A DNA stretch of 64,000 bases from Billgrantia kenyensis (GCF_013697085.1 NZ_JACEFT010000002.1:62001-126000); one strand, 5' to 3'; counted from the first letter of the stretch, positions 45,874-58,141 are shown. Notes: a model not told the origin generated them from the letters alone. A program made the numbers and translations.

Positions 45874-46719
45874 ATGCTCTCCTATCAGCATGCCTACCAT
45901 GCCGGCAACTTTGCCGATGTCCACAAGCATCTCACCCTGCATGCGGTCATCGATCACCTGCTGCGCAAGGCTTCGCCGATCAGTTTCGTCGATACCCATG
46001 CCGGGCGAGGCCTCTACCCGCTGGATGCCAGCGAGACCCAGCGCCTGGCTGAATATCGACAGGGTGTGCTGCCGCTTTGGGAGGCGCGCCTTGATCTGTC
46101 CGACGAGCCGCTGTTGGCAAGCTGGCTCGAAGCGATCACCGGTGTGCAGCCCGATCCGCAGCGGCTCGTGCACTACCCCGGCTCCCCCTGGTGGCTGGGC
46201 CAGCGGCTGCGCCGGGACGATCGGCTGAAGCTGTTCGAGCTGCACCCGGGAGAGCATGATTACCTGGCCCGACAGGCTCTTGCGGATAATGTCAGGCACA
46301 TCCACGCCGACGGCCTGGCGGGCTTGCTCGCCAGCCTGCCTGCGGCGACACCGCGGCTGTGCGTGTTGATCGATCCCAGCTATGAGCGCAAGGCCGAGTA
46401 CGCCGAGGTGGCGGACTGCGTGCTGTCAGCGATGCGCAAGGCGCGTCACGGCGTGGCGCTGGTGTGGTACCCGCTATTGCCCGCAGGGCGGCATCACGAG
46501 CTGCTTGAGCGGCTGCGCGATGGCGGTCTGCGCAAGGTCTGGCGCAGCGAGCTGACGCTGCACGAGCCGGGGGAGGAGCGCGGCATGTACGGCAGCGGCA
46601 TGCTGGTGGTCAACCCTCCCTGGGGGCTTGGTGAGCGCCTCGCTACGGCCATGGCACGGGTCACGCCGCTGCTGGGTCAAGCCAGTCGCTATCGTGCCGA
46701 CTGGTGGGTGGAGGAGTAG
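45874..46719 (+). CDS. rlmJ: 23S rRNA (adenine2030-N6)-methyltransferase RlmJ
   Basis: 281 residues. MLSYQHAYHAGNFADVHKH is the family N-terminus; SAM site FVDTHAGRGLY and catalytic IDPSYE (DPPY-type) motif are present. Modifies A2030 of 23S rRNA. Convergent with mnmE. Confidence 0.94.
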   Translation: MLSYQHAYHAGNFADVHKHLTLHAVIDHLLRKASPISFVDTHAGRGLYPLDASETQRLAEYRQGVLPLWEARLDLSDEPLLASWLEAITGVQPDPQRLVHYPGSPWWLGQRLRRDDRLKLFELHPGEHDYLARQALADNVRHIHADGLAGLLASLPAATPRLCVLIDPSYERKAEYAEVADCVLSAMRKARHGVALVWYPLLPAGRHHELLERLRDGGLRKVWRSELTLHEPGEERGMYGSGMLVVNPPWGLGERLATAMARVTPLLGQASRYRADWWVEE

Positions 46720-46744
46720 CAGCGGCGGCGGGCAGGGAGGCACC

Positions 46745-48121
46745 TCACTTGCCGATGCAAAAGCTCCCGAAGATTTCACCCAGCAGGTCATCGGCGCTGA
46801 ATTCCCCGGTAATTTCGCCCAGCACCTGCTGGGCGTCGCGCAGATCCTCGGCAAGCAGCTCTCCGGCACCATAGCCAGACAGCTGAGCCTCGCCGTTAGT
46901 GAGCGCTTGCTGCGCCCTGTCGAGTGCATCCAGGTGGCGGCGTCGGGCCGAGAAGCGTCCCTCCGTCGTGGAGGTGAACCCCATCACGCGCTTGAGGTGC
47001 TCCTTCAGGTTATCCACACCCTCACCGGTACGCGCCGAAAGCCGGATGACCGGTGGGGTTGTGGACAACTCAGCGTCCGCTGCTTCGTGGCTGGCGTCGA
47101 TCTTGTTGCGCACCAGGGTCAGGCGTGCAGGATCGGGCAGACGCTCGACGAACTCGGGCCAGATCGCCATGGGGTCGGTGGCCTCGGTAGTGGCGGCATC
47201 CACCAGCAGCAGCACTCGGTCGGCTTTCTCGATCTCTGCCCAGGCGCGAGCCACGCCGATCTGCTCGACGGCATCCGGCGTGTCACGCAGCCCGGCGGTA
47301 TCGATCACATGCAAGGGCATCCCATCCAGGTGGATGTGCTCGCGCAACACGTCTCGGGTGGTGCCGGCGATATCGGTGACGATGGCGGTCTCCTGCTCGG
47401 TAAGCGCGTTGAGCAGGCTCGACTTGCCGGCATTGGGACGTCCGGCGATCACCACGCTCATGCCTTCGCGCATCAGTGCGCCCTGGCCCGCGGCGGCGTG
47501 AACCTCGGCGAGTTCCGCCTGCACTGCGGCAAGCATCTCGGCCACCTTGCCGTCAGCGAGGAAGTCGATCTCCTCCTCGGGGAAATCGATGGCCGCCTCC
47601 ACGTACATGCGCAGCTCGATCAGCCGCTGTACCAGCGCTTCCACCCGACGCGAGAACTCTCCCTGCAATGAGCGCAGGGCGTTCTCGGCGGCGGCCCTGG
47701 AGCTTGCCTCGATCAGGTCGGCGATGGCTTCGGCCTGGGCCAGGTCGAGCTTGTCGTTGAGGAAGGCGCGCTCGGAGAATTCGCCCGGCCTGGCCAGGCG
47801 AGCGCCGAGTTGCATGCAGCGCTCCAGCAACAGGTCCATGATCACCGGACCGCCATGGCCCTGCAGCTCCAGCACATCCTCGCCGGTGAAGGAGTGAGGC
47901 CCGGCGAAGTAGAGGGCGATGCCTTCATCGATCACTGCGCTGGCGCCGCGAAAGGGGCCGTAGTGGGCGTGCCTTGGCTCGGGGCACTGGCCCACCACAG
48001 CCTCGGCAACAGCCGCGCACAGCGGTCCCGAGACACGAATGATGCCGACACCGCCGCGCCCGGGCGGGGTGGCAAGCGCGGCGATGGTGTCCTGGTGATA
48101 CAGCCTGTCAGGCATGAGCAT
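46745..48121 (-). CDS. mnmE: tRNA-modification GTPase MnmE
   Basis: 458 residues, normal size. N-terminal THF-binding domain ([20 protein letters not shown]), G domain with G1 [15 protein letters not shown]2 [11 protein letters not shown]3 DTAGLRDT and G4 NKID, and the C-terminal Cys motif FCIGK. With MnmG makes cmnm5U34. Here separated from mnmG by about 25 kb. Perfect DnaA box at 47010-47018. The start is ATG 48121; an ATG two codons later is possible. Confidence 0.97.
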   Translation of the reverse strand: MLMPDRLYHQDTIAALATPPGRGGVGIIRVSGPLCAAVAEAVVGQCPEPRHAHYGPFRGASAVIDEGIALYFAGPHSFTGEDVLELQGHGGPVIMDLLLERCMQLGARLARPGEFSERAFLNDKLDLAQAEAIADLIEASSRAAAENALRSLQGEFSRRVEALVQRLIELRMYVEAAIDFPEEEIDFLADGKVAEMLAAVQAELAEVHAAAGQGALMREGMSVVIAGRPNAGKSSLLNALTEQETAIVTDIAGTTRDVLREHIHLDGMPLHVIDTAGLRDTPDAVEQIGVARAWAEIEKADRVLLLVDAATTEATDPMAIWPEFVERLPDPARLTLVRNKIDASHEAADAELSTTPPVIRLSARTGEGVDNLKEHLKRVMGFTSTTEGRFSARRRHLDALDRAQQALTNGEAQLSGYGAGELLAEDLRDAQQVLGEITGEFSADDLLGEIFGSFCIGK

Positions 48122-48181
48122 GCTCTCTCGCGGTGGAAGCTCGGTAGGCAGGATTGTCTGTTTCGCTGGCCATAAACGCCA

Positions 48182-48203
48182 GACCCCTGCCGAGGCAGGG
48201 GTC
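48182..48203 (-). terminator. Hairpin between yidC and mnmE
   Basis: GACCCCTGCC/GGCAGGGGTC with a minimal loop, 27 bp after the yidC stop (minus direction). No strong T-run, so attenuation rather than full termination is possible. Confidence 0.45.
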
Positions 48204-48229
48204 CGGGTACGTTGCGCAGAGATTCACGC

Positions 48230-49915
48230 TTATTTCGTCTTCAAGCCCTTGCCAACACTGGGGTCGTTCTCGATCCTGCGGGTAATCACATACTGCTGTG
48301 CGATCGAGATGATGTTGTTGACCACCCAGTAGATGACCAGGCCGGCCGGGAACCACAGGAAGAAGAAGGTGAAGACGATCGGCAGCATCTTCATGATCTT
48401 CGCCTGCATGGGATCCGGCGGCGTCGGGTTGAGCAACTGTTGAATGTACATCGATACGCCCATCAGGATCGGCAGCACGAAGAAGGGATCCTTTACCGAC
48501 AAGTCCTGAATCCAGAACATGAAGGGCGCGTGGCGCAGCTCCACCGACTCCAGCAGCATCCAGTAGAGGGCAATGAAGACCGGCATCTGCACCAGGATCG
48601 GCAGACAGCCACCCAGAGGATTGATCTTCTCCTTCTGGTAGAACTTCATCATCTCCTGGGACATTTTCTGGCGATCGTCGCCGTACTGCTCCTTGAGGCG
48701 CTGCATCTCCGGGCCCAGCTTGCGCATGCGGGCCATCGATTTGTAGGCCTTGGCGGAGAGCGGCCACATCGCCAGCTTGACCAGTACGGTCAGCAGTACG
48801 ATGGACCAGCCCCAGTTGCCCACCACGCTATGGATCTGATCGAGCAGCCAGAACAATGGGTTGGCGATGAACCACAGCCAGCCATAGTCCACGGTCAGGC
48901 GCAGGTGGGGCGCCACTTGCTCGAGATAATCCTGAACCTTGGGGCCCATGTAGAGCGTCGCGCCGAGGCGGGCTTCCCCTTCGGCGGCCACCGTAGTGAC
49001 CGGCCCGGCGAAGGCCGCCACGTTGCGATTGCGGGAATCGGTGGTGGCGTACTGCAGGGTCTGCTGGTTCTGCGGTGGCGCCCAGGCCGAAACGAAATAG
49101 TGCTGGAGGATAGCGACCCAGCCACCCTGGGAGTCACGGTTGTTGAAGCGACCGCGCTGGATGTCGTCGAAATCGACCTTCTGATAGCGCTCGTCCGGTG
49201 AGGAGTAGGCGGCACCCAGGTAGGAACTCATGCCCAAGGCGACGCCGGTGGAGGGATCGGGACTGTTGTCCCGAGCCAACTGGCCGATGAAGCGCGCGGT
49301 GACAGGCGCTTCGGTATTGTTGGCCAGGTAATAGTTGACCTCGACCGCATAGCTGCCGCGCTCGAAGGAGAAACGCTTGATCACGTCGATGCCGTTGACT
49401 TCGCCATGCAGGTCGACGTCCAGGCGGCTCTCGTCATCGCTCAGCCGATAGCTGGTGCTTTCCGAAGTGAAGCCAATACGCCCCCCATGGCCATCGACCT
49501 GCAGGCCCGATCGAGCCACGTAGCTGCGGGTCTCATTGTCCGAGAGCAGGACGTAGGGGCGGTCGGAGTCCAGCCTCATGCGATGCTGGGGCAGGGCAGC
49601 ATAGACGATGTCGCCCCCTTGAGGGTCGATGCGCAGGTCGAGCACATCGGTGACTACCGCGATCAGGTCGCGAGTCCCCGTCGGCTGCTCCGGCTCGGCC
49701 GGCATCTCACCAGCCATCTCTTGTTCCGCCTGGGGTGCGGCGGGCACCGCCAGGTCATCGTCATCAGGCGCCTGGGCGTCGTCGACGGCCGGTGCGGTGA
49801 TGGTCGGAGCCTCTGGCTCAGGAGCAACCTGGCCATAATCCTGGTTCCACTGCACGACCAGCAGATAGGTCAGCACGGCCAGTGGAATCAGCAATAGGAG
49901 TCGTTTTACGTCCAT
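48230..49915 (-). CDS. yidC: Membrane protein insertase YidC
   Basis: 561 residues from the ATG at 49915. One N-terminal membrane helix (VKRLLLLIPLAVLTYLLV), a large periplasmic domain with an acidic linker (about 30-80, rich in Glu/Asp/Pro), and the C-terminal 60-kDa insertase core starting GWSIVLLTVLVKLAMWPL with the conserved Lys/Arg groove and KMLPIVFTFFFLWFPAGLV. Inserts membrane proteins alone or with Sec, including Fo subunits a and c. Follows rnpA without yidD. Confidence 0.97.
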   Translation of the reverse strand: MDVKRLLLLIPLAVLTYLLVVQWNQDYGQVAPEPEAPTITAPAVDDAQAPDDDDLAVPAAPQAEQEMAGEMPAEPEQPTGTRDLIAVVTDVLDLRIDPQGGDIVYAALPQHRMRLDSDRPYVLLSDNETRSYVARSGLQVDGHGGRIGFTSESTSYRLSDDESRLDVDLHGEVNGIDVIKRFSFERGSYAVEVNYYLANNTEAPVTARFIGQLARDNSPDPSTGVALGMSSYLGAAYSSPDERYQKVDFDDIQRGRFNNRDSQGGWVAILQHYFVSAWAPPQNQQTLQYATTDSRNRNVAAFAGPVTTVAAEGEARLGATLYMGPKVQDYLEQVAPHLRLTVDYGWLWFIANPLFWLLDQIHSVVGNWGWSIVLLTVLVKLAMWPLSAKAYKSMARMRKLGPEMQRLKEQYGDDRQKMSQEMMKFYQKEKINPLGGCLPILVQMPVFIALYWMLLESVELRHAPFMFWIQDLSVKDPFFVLPILMGVSMYIQQLLNPTPPDPMQAKIMKMLPIVFTFFFLWFPAGLVIYWVVNNIISIAQQYVITRRIENDPSVGKGLKTK

Positions 49916-49981
49916 GAGGGTTCTGCCCGGTGGGTAGTGAACATGCCGCTGGAACGAAATCCGCTGCCATGTGAAAGAGGG

Positions 49982-50007
49982 CGTCAGCCTGTCGGGACAG
50001 GCTGACG
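49982..50007 (-). terminator. Hairpin where yidD would normally lie
   Basis: CGTCAGCCTGTC/GACAGGCTGACG, 12-bp inverted repeat with almost no loop (11 bp with loop CGGG), between rnpA (50033) and yidC (49915). The 117-bp gap holds no yidD-like ORF in any frame. Confidence 0.5.
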
Positions 50008-50032
50008 AGGCGGCGACAGGCACCGTATCCGG

Positions 50033-50404
50033 TCAGGAGGTCATCGTTTTTCGTACATCACGCTCAAGGCGACGCCACATGCCGTGAAGCTGACGATGTA
50101 GCGTGGCCTTGTCCAGCTCGCTCGCGCCTCGCCTTGCCAGCAGGACGATGTCGACGGCAGGAAGCGAGCATTGCTGGAGACGAATGGATTCACGAGCCAA
50201 CCGCTTGAGGCGGTTGCGGTCCACGGCCTTGCGGACGTTCTTCTTGCTGATGACCAGGCCAAGGCGGGGGTGGTCCAGTCCATTGGGGCACGCCAGGGCC
50301 ATCAGCCCCTTGCCATGTACCTTGAATGTAGCGTGATCGAAAACGTATCGATAATCTCCCGCAGCCAACAAGCGCAACTGCTTGGAGAAACCATGACCGG
50401 ACAC
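50033..50404 (-). CDS. rnpA: Ribonuclease P protein component
   Basis: 123 residues from a GTG at 50404. RNase P protein motif RLGLVISKKNVRKAVDRNRLKRLARE (central RNR region) is clear and quoted only in part: KKNVRKAVDRNRLKRLARE. Binds the RNase P RNA for tRNA 5-prime maturation. 13 bp from rpmH. Confidence 0.95.
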   Translation of the reverse strand: MSGHGFSKQLRLLAAGDYRYVFDHATFKVHGKGLMALACPNGLDHPRLGLVISKKNVRKAVDRNRLKRLARESIRLQQCSLPAVDIVLLARRGASELDKATLHRQLHGMWRRLERDVRKTMTS

Positions 50405-50417
50405 GCGCGATCCGCTA

Positions 50418-50552
50418 TCAGGCGCTCAGGCGCTTGCGGCCCTTGGCACGGCGGCGAGCCAGAACGGCGCGACCATTCTTGGTGGCCATGCGCGCACGGA
50501 AGCCGTGAACACGCTTGCGCTTCAGAACGCTGGGTTGAAAAGTACGTTTCAT
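50418..50552 (-). CDS. rpmH: 50S ribosomal protein L34
   Basis: 44 residues, starting [20 protein letters not shown] and ending [11 protein letters not shown]; typical L34. First gene of the rpmH-rnpA-yidC-mnmE transcript and divergent from dnaA. Confidence 0.98.
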   Translation of the reverse strand: MKRTFQPSVLKRKRVHGFRARMATKNGRAVLARRRAKGRKRLSA

Positions 50553-50775
50553 AACACTCGATTCCCACGTGGTTTGTTGACGGTGCGTCTTACAGGAATG
50601 CCTTGGCTCCCGGGAGGAACCAAGGGCAGATTCGGTTCAAGACCGGAAATTGTAGAGACTTCGTCTTCCCGACGCAATTATTACGCGCGTCGTTCGTGGC
50701 CGGGTTCGTGAGGGTCCTACTCCAACAAGGCTTTCTTTACTAGCCCTACTTGTGATCAATGCTGGGGATGGTGTC

Positions 50776-50976
50776 TGTGCATAACTTCCATAAATACATA
50801 TAAAACAACAGGGTAATAGAATATCTGATTTGTGGAAAAACCGTTTGCAAGCAGTGCCCTTCCGCTGAGCCACCGGCTATCCCGGCGTTGGGAGGGAAAG
50901 CCGGTAACGCGGGCCGGCTTGCTGGTGTCCGTACGTTTTCCACAGGATGGCGGAGTGGTGAAGGGCGTGTGGATAA
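50776..50976. other. DnaA boxes and AT-rich DNA between rpmH and dnaA (candidate oriC)
   Basis: The 481-bp gap (50553-51033) has no gene. DnaA-box-like 9-mers are at 50776-50784 (minus), 50831-50839 (minus), 50936-50944 (plus) and a perfect TGTGGATAA at 50968-50976 (minus). An AT-rich stretch (about 50785-50830) could be the unwinding element. In Pseudomonas the origin lies in exactly this interval. Confidence 0.6.
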
Positions 50977-51033
50977 CCCGCCTGTCGAAGGATACAATGG
51001 CCGGTCACGCATCAACGGGTATGGTGAGGTCGA

Positions 51034-52500
51034 GTGTCTCTTGCTCTCTGGCAACAGTGTCTGGATTACCTGCAGGACGAGTTGAACGCCCAGCAGTTCA
51101 ACACCTGGATTCGTCCGCTCCAAGCCGAGGAAGGGGAAGCCAACGAGCTGCGCTTGCTGGCGCCCAATCGCTTCGTGCGCGACTGGGTGGGTGACAAGTA
51201 TGCCAAACGTATCAACGAGCTGCTTAGAGAGCTCTCGCCGACAAAGCCTCCCCGGGTGGTATTGACGGTCGGAAGTCGCCAGGCGGCAGCGGTCAAGCCA
51301 CAGCCGCGTGAGCTGGGCGCCCCGGTGTCAGCGAACCCTCACTCCCCGCTGGCCCCCGCCGTGCAGGTGCCGCCGCGGGGCGATATCGGTGACGAGCGCG
51401 AAATCGACCAGATGCGCGAAGAGGGCGCCTCTCCACGCCGCAGTGATCGCGAGGTGCAGGTTGAAGGCAGTCTCAAGCACAACAGCGGTCTCAACCCAAG
51501 CTTCACCTTCGAAACCTTTGTCGAGGGTAAGTCCAACCAGCTTGCCAGGGCGGCTTCTCGACAGGTCTCCGAGAATCCCGGTGGCGCCTATAATCCGCTT
51601 TTCCTCTATGGCGGGGTAGGGCTTGGCAAGACTCACCTGATGCACGCGGTGGGCAACGCGCTGGCGTCACGTCGCGAAAACGCACGCGTCGTCTATCTGC
51701 ACTCGGAGCGCTTCGTGGCAGACATGGTGAAGGCGCTGCAGCTCAACGCCATCAATGACTTCAAGCGTTTCTATCGCAGCGTGGATGCCCTGCTGATCGA
51801 TGATATCCAGTTCTTTGCCGGCAAGGAGCGCTCCCAGGAGGAGTTCTTCCATACTTTCAATGCCCTGCTCGAGGGCGGCCAGCAGATGATCCTTACCTCG
51901 GACCGCTATCCGAAGGAAATCAGCGGGGTCGAGGAGCGTCTCAAGTCCCGCTTCGGCTGGGGACTGACCGTGGCCATCGAGCCCCCCGAACTCGAAACGC
52001 GTGTCGCCATCCTGATGAAGAAGGCAGACCAGGCCAAGGTGGACCTGCCTCACGATGCGGCCTTTTTCATTGCCCAGAAAATCCGCTCCAACGTGCGTGA
52101 GCTGGAGGGGGCGCTGAAGAAAGTGATTGCCGATTCCCATTTCATGGGCAAGCCGATCACCCAGGATTTCATCCGCGAGTCACTGAAGGATCTGCTTGCG
52201 CTCCAGGACAAGCAGGTGGGGGTCGACAACATTCAGCGCACTGTCGCCGAGTACTACAAGATCAAGCTGGCTGACCTGCTCTCCAAGCGCCGCTCGCGCT
52301 CGGTGGCGCGGCCTCGCCAGGTGGCCATGGCCCTGGCCAAGGAGCTGACCAACCACAGCCTGCCGGAGATCGGGGACGCCTTCGGCGGGCGCGACCACAC
52401 CACGGTACTGCATGCCTGCCGCAAGGTTCAGGCGCTACAGGAAGAGAGCGCGGATATCCGCGAGGACTACAAGAACCTGCTGCGATTGCTGACTAGCTGA
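51034..52500 (+). CDS. dnaA: Chromosomal replication initiator DnaA
   Basis: 488 residues from a GTG start with GAGG upstream. Domain I (1-80, [20 protein letters not shown]), variable domain II, AAA+ domain III with [17 protein letters not shown] and DDIQFFAG, and domain IV with the DnaA-box signature [13 protein letters not shown]. Initiates replication at oriC; its promoter region contains DnaA boxes, consistent with autoregulation. Confidence 0.98.
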   Translation: MSLALWQQCLDYLQDELNAQQFNTWIRPLQAEEGEANELRLLAPNRFVRDWVGDKYAKRINELLRELSPTKPPRVVLTVGSRQAAAVKPQPRELGAPVSANPHSPLAPAVQVPPRGDIGDEREIDQMREEGASPRRSDREVQVEGSLKHNSGLNPSFTFETFVEGKSNQLARAASRQVSENPGGAYNPLFLYGGVGLGKTHLMHAVGNALASRRENARVVYLHSERFVADMVKALQLNAINDFKRFYRSVDALLIDDIQFFAGKERSQEEFFHTFNALLEGGQQMILTSDRYPKEISGVEERLKSRFGWGLTVAIEPPELETRVAILMKKADQAKVDLPHDAAFFIAQKIRSNVRELEGALKKVIADSHFMGKPITQDFIRESLKDLLALQDKQVGVDNIQRTVAEYYKIKLADLLSKRRSRSVARPRQVAMALAKELTNHSLPEIGDAFGGRDHTTVLHACRKVQALQEESADIREDYKNLLRLLTS

Positions 52501-52563
52501 TGCAGGTACACAGAACGTCAGCAATGCCCGACACCCATCTACAGGACTAGACGTGGAGCCGAC

Positions 52564-53667
52564 ATGAGATTTTCCATTTCCCGCGAAGCGCTGCTACGGC
52601 CGCTGGCACTGGTGGCCGGTGTGGTCGAGCGCCGTCAAACCTTGCCGGTGCTGTCCAATGTGCTGATTCAGGTCGACCAGGATCAGGTGGCCCTCACCGG
52701 AACCGATCTCGAGGTCGAACTCATCGGACGCACGGCCGCCTCTCTGGTGGAGGTCCCAGGCGCCGCTACCGTACCAGCGCGTAAGCTGATGGACATCTGC
52801 AAGTCGCTGCCCGATCAGGCCGAGCTTCAGTTCAGTCTTGAGGATGGGCGAGCCGTGCTGCGCAGCGGCCGTTCACGCTTTACCCTGTCGACGCTGCCGG
52901 TAGCCGAGTTTCCCAATATCGAGGATAGCGCCGGGGACGTCGAGCTGAGCCTGCCACGGGGAACGCTGAAGCATCTGATCGATGCGACTTCCTTTGCCAT
53001 GGCCCAGCAGGACGTGCGCTACTACCTCAATGGCATGTTGCTTGAGTTGCGCTCCAACCTGGTTCGCACCGTGGCGACCGATGGGCACCGTTTGGCGGTC
53101 TGCTCGCGCCCGGCAGAGATACAGGTAGAGCCATCGCGCAAGCTGATCGTCCCGCGCAAGGGCGTGCTCGAGCTGGTACGCCTGCTCGACGACAGCGACG
53201 AGCCGGTGACGCTGACCCTGAGTGCCAGCCACGTTCGAGCTCATACCGGTGACTTCACCTTTACCTCGAAGCTGGTCGACGGAAAGTTTCCCGACTACGA
53301 GCGCGTGGTTCCGCGTGGCGGCGACAAGGTCTTCATTGCCGATCGCGCTGAACTGCGCCAGGTCCTCTCACGTACCTCCATTCTCTCCAACGAGAAGTAC
53401 CGTGGCGTTCGCTTGCACCTTCAGGAAGGCAACCTTCAGGTCATGGCCAATAATCCTGAACAGGAAGAGGCTGAGGAAAACGTAGCGGTAGAGTACGGCG
53501 GAGACTCGCTCGAAATTGGCTTCAATGTTGGTTATCTCATTGATGTGCTTAATGTTATTGGCGAGGATCGCGTGCAGATGACGCTCGCCGATTCCAACAG
53601 CAGTGCCTTGCTGGAAGAGCCGGGCGGAGGTGATGCCCTCTATGTGGTCATGCCGATGCGCCTCTAG
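52564..53667 (+). CDS. dnaN: DNA polymerase III beta clamp DnaN
   Basis: 367 residues, the standard length, with three clamp domains. Begins MRFSISREALLRPLALVAGV and ends GGGDALYVVMPMRL, the typical DnaN C-terminus. Sliding clamp for the replicative polymerase. 63 bp after dnaA. Confidence 0.98.
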   Translation: MRFSISREALLRPLALVAGVVERRQTLPVLSNVLIQVDQDQVALTGTDLEVELIGRTAASLVEVPGAATVPARKLMDICKSLPDQAELQFSLEDGRAVLRSGRSRFTLSTLPVAEFPNIEDSAGDVELSLPRGTLKHLIDATSFAMAQQDVRYYLNGMLLELRSNLVRTVATDGHRLAVCSRPAEIQVEPSRKLIVPRKGVLELVRLLDDSDEPVTLTLSASHVRAHTGDFTFTSKLVDGKFPDYERVVPRGGDKVFIADRAELRQVLSRTSILSNEKYRGVRLHLQEGNLQVMANNPEQEEAEENVAVEYGGDSLEIGFNVGYLIDVLNVIGEDRVQMTLADSNSSALLEEPGGGDALYVVMPMRL

Positions 53668-53764
53668 CGAAGAGAGCTCGGCGCCGATGTCTGCGTTTCA
53701 CCGGGTATGCCGCCATGATCGCTGCATTCTGGCGGCGCCGTATGACTTCACCTTCTGTGCCTGC

Positions 53765-53792
53765 ACTCGTCCGCATCCCGCTGCGGACGAGT
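53765..53792 (+). terminator. Hairpin between dnaN and recF
   Basis: ACTCGTCCGCA/TGCGGACGAGT, perfect 11-bp stem with a 6-base loop, no T-run. Could tune recF expression relative to dnaN. Confidence 0.4.
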
Positions 53793-53817
53793 ATGGTCAC
53801 GTCAATCACGTCGCCCC

Positions 53818-54942
53818 ATGCTGATAGACCGTCTGGCATTTTCCGGCCTGAGAAACCTGGGAGCCCTGGATTTCTCCCCATGCCCCGGCATCAACCTTTT
53901 CGTTGGCCGCAACGGCAGTGGTAAAACCAGTCTTCTCGAGGGTATACACATCCTTGGCATGGGGCGTTCGTTTCGCACGCGCCAGTTGAAACATGCCATT
54001 GGCCACGAAACAGACGAGCTTACGCTCTTTGCACGGCTCAATGGCGATCCCCCGCTGCCAATTGGAATACGCCGTGCACGCGACACCGCTGAGCTTGAAA
54101 TGCGCCTGGCCGGGCAGAGAGTGTCGCGCCTGGCGCAGTTGATCGAAGCGCTTCCCCTTCAGTTGATCAACCCCGATGCCTTCCGGCTCCTGGAGGGTGC
54201 TCCGGCAGGGCGGAGAGAATTTCTCGACTGGGGCGTGTTTCACGTGAAACACGATTTCTTCGACGCCTGGCGTCGCGCCAAGCGCGCGCTGAAGCATCGG
54301 AATGCTCTTCTCAGGCATGATAGAATGGATGCCAACAACTTGGCCGTCTGGGAGCAAGAGCTGGCCCACTGGGGCGAGCGAGTCGATGATCTGCGACGGG
54401 AGTGGATGGCAGCTTTCGTTCCTGTATTCGAGGAAACGCTAGATCGGTTGATCGCATTGCCGGAACTACGCTTGCGCTATTCCCGTGGCTGGGACAAGCA
54501 GCGCCCTTTACTGGAAATCCTCGAGCAAAGTCGGGCGACTGACTTCCAGATGGGCTTTACCCAACATGGGCCCCAGCGCGGCGATCTTCGCATTCGGCTG
54601 GGAAAGCGTCCAGCCGTAGAGGTGCTGTCGCGAGGGCAGCAGAAACTGGTAGTGAGTGCCCTCAAGCTGGCACAAGGAAGATTACTCGAGCAGTCGACGG
54701 GGCGCAGCTGTCTGTACCTGGTCGACGACCTGCCTGCAGAGCTGGACATCGAGCACCGCCGCATTTTTTGCCGCTTGCTGGAATCCATGGGCAGCCAGGC
54801 TTTCATCACAAGTGTCGAACACGATGCCCTCGTGGGGCCATGGAAGTCCCACACGCCGCTGGCGATGTTTCACGTGAAACAATCCGCCTCCGGCGCCGGG
54901 CAGCTAGTGCCTGAGGCACAGATAGACTTCACGACGGAGTAG
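53818..54942 (+). CDS. recF: DNA replication and repair protein RecF
   Basis: 374 residues. SMC-like ABC ATPase: Walker A VGRNGSGKTSLLEGIHILG, signature LSRGQQKLVVSALKLAQG, Walker B CLYLVDDLPAELD. Loads RecA at ssDNA gaps. The conserved LDWGVFHVKH segment coincides with a parS site, and a second parS lies near the 3-prime end encoding FHVK(Q). Confidence 0.97.
   Translation: MLIDRLAFSGLRNLGALDFSPCPGINLFVGRNGSGKTSLLEGIHILGMGRSFRTRQLKHAIGHETDELTLFARLNGDPPLPIGIRRARDTAELEMRLAGQRVSRLAQLIEALPLQLINPDAFRLLEGAPAGRREFLDWGVFHVKHDFFDAWRRAKRALKHRNALLRHDRMDANNLAVWEQELAHWGERVDDLRREWMAAFVPVFEETLDRLIALPELRLRYSRGWDKQRPLLEILEQSRATDFQMGFTQHGPQRGDLRIRLGKRPAVEVLSRGQQKLVVSALKLAQGRLLEQSTGRSCLYLVDDLPAELDIEHRRIFCRLLESMGSQAFITSVEHDALVGPWKSHTPLAMFHVKQSASGAGQLVPEAQIDFTTE
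54236..54251. other. parS site 1 (inside recF)
   Basis: Exact palindrome TGTTTCACGTGAAACA, the ParB recognition site, embedded in the coding sequence for FHVKH. Confidence 0.95.
54866..54881. other. parS site 2 (3-prime end of recF)
   Basis: Exact TGTTTCACGTGAAACA inside the recF reading frame. Confidence 0.95.
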
Positions 54943-57366
<2,424 letters not shown>

Positions 57367-57380
57367 TGAGAACGCGGTGA

Positions 57381-57396
57381 TGTTTCACGTGAAACA
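57381..57396. other. parS site 3
   Basis: Exact TGTTTCACGTGAAACA, 14 bp after the gyrB stop. Confidence 0.95.
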
Positions 57397-57420
57397 TCGC
57401 CGCGCTGCTTGGCAGTGCGT

Positions 57421-57451
57421 AAAAAGCCGACCCTTCGAAGGTCGGCTTTTT
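57421..57451. terminator. Terminator of gyrB (bidirectional)
   Basis: AAAAAGCCGACC.../...GGTCGGCTTTTT stem of about 14 bp, loop TCGA, with A and T runs on both sides. Can also end gmhB transcription from the right. Confidence 0.9.
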
Positions 57452-57504
57452 CATGCGGGGTGCCCAGATCAGTAGGGCTGTCCCGACGCTTTTACGAAAA
57501 GCGT

Positions 57505-58059
57505 CTAGGCCTGATCCAGCAGCCAATCGGCAAATGCAGCCAGATCATTGAAAACCTTTGCGTTTTCCAATCCCGTCGCTTTCGCCTCGGTATGGTTGCC
57601 CTTGCCGGTGCGCACGAGGGCGGAACGACAGCCCATCGCCTCCCCCGCCTGCAGGTCGCGCAGGCTGTCGCCCACCATCCAGCTGCCTTCCAGGCTATCA
57701 AGCCCCAGTGCAGTGCCGATCTCTTCCAGCAGGCCGGGTAGTGGCTTGCGGCAGGTGCAGCCGTCGTCCGGACCGTGGGGACAGTAGGCGATATGGGCGA
57801 TTTCGCCTCCTGCGGCGGCCACCAGTCGTTCGAGTTCGCCGTGCATCTTGGCCAGGGTGGCCTCGTCATAGTAGCCGCGTGCGATACCGGACTGGTTGGT
57901 GGCGATGGCAACTTGCCAGCCGGCTCGGCTCAGCCGGGCTATGGCTTCGATGGAAGAGGGGTAGGGGATCCACTCTTCGAGAGATTTGATGTAGGCGTCG
58001 GAGTCGTGATTGATGACGCCGTCGCGGTCGAGAATCACGACACGGGGTGCGTTAGGCAT
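57505..58059 (-). CDS. gmhB: D-glycero-beta-D-manno-heptose-1,7-bisphosphate 7-phosphatase
   Basis: 184 residues, HAD family: ILDRDGVIN (nucleophile Asp), ATNQSGIARG, the zinc-binding CPHGPDDGCTCRKP and MVGDSLRDLQAG. Makes heptose-1-phosphate for the LPS inner core; the hldD and waaF genes of the same pathway are at 61.4-63.4 kb. Confidence 0.95.
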   Translation of the reverse strand: MPNAPRVVILDRDGVINHDSDAYIKSLEEWIPYPSSIEAIARLSRAGWQVAIATNQSGIARGYYDEATLAKMHGELERLVAAAGGEIAHIAYCPHGPDDGCTCRKPLPGLLEEIGTALGLDSLEGSWMVGDSLRDLQAGEAMGCRSALVRTGKGNHTEAKATGLENAKVFNDLAAFADWLLDQA

Positions 58060-58094
58060 CTTGCACCATGAGCAGAATAAGAGTGAAGGGGAAG

Positions 58095-58110
58095 TGTTTC
58101 ACGTGAAACA
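58095..58110. other. parS site 4
   Basis: Exact TGTTTCACGTGAAACA in the gmhB-glyS intergenic region. Confidence 0.95.
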
Positions 58111-58141
58111 CCCCATGCCAAGCATGCTCGTGGGGGAGGGA

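Noticed and set aside
50041..50283. yidD overlapping rnpA
   Set aside because: Alternative frame of rnpA; lacks the YidD cysteine motif CRFxPTCS.
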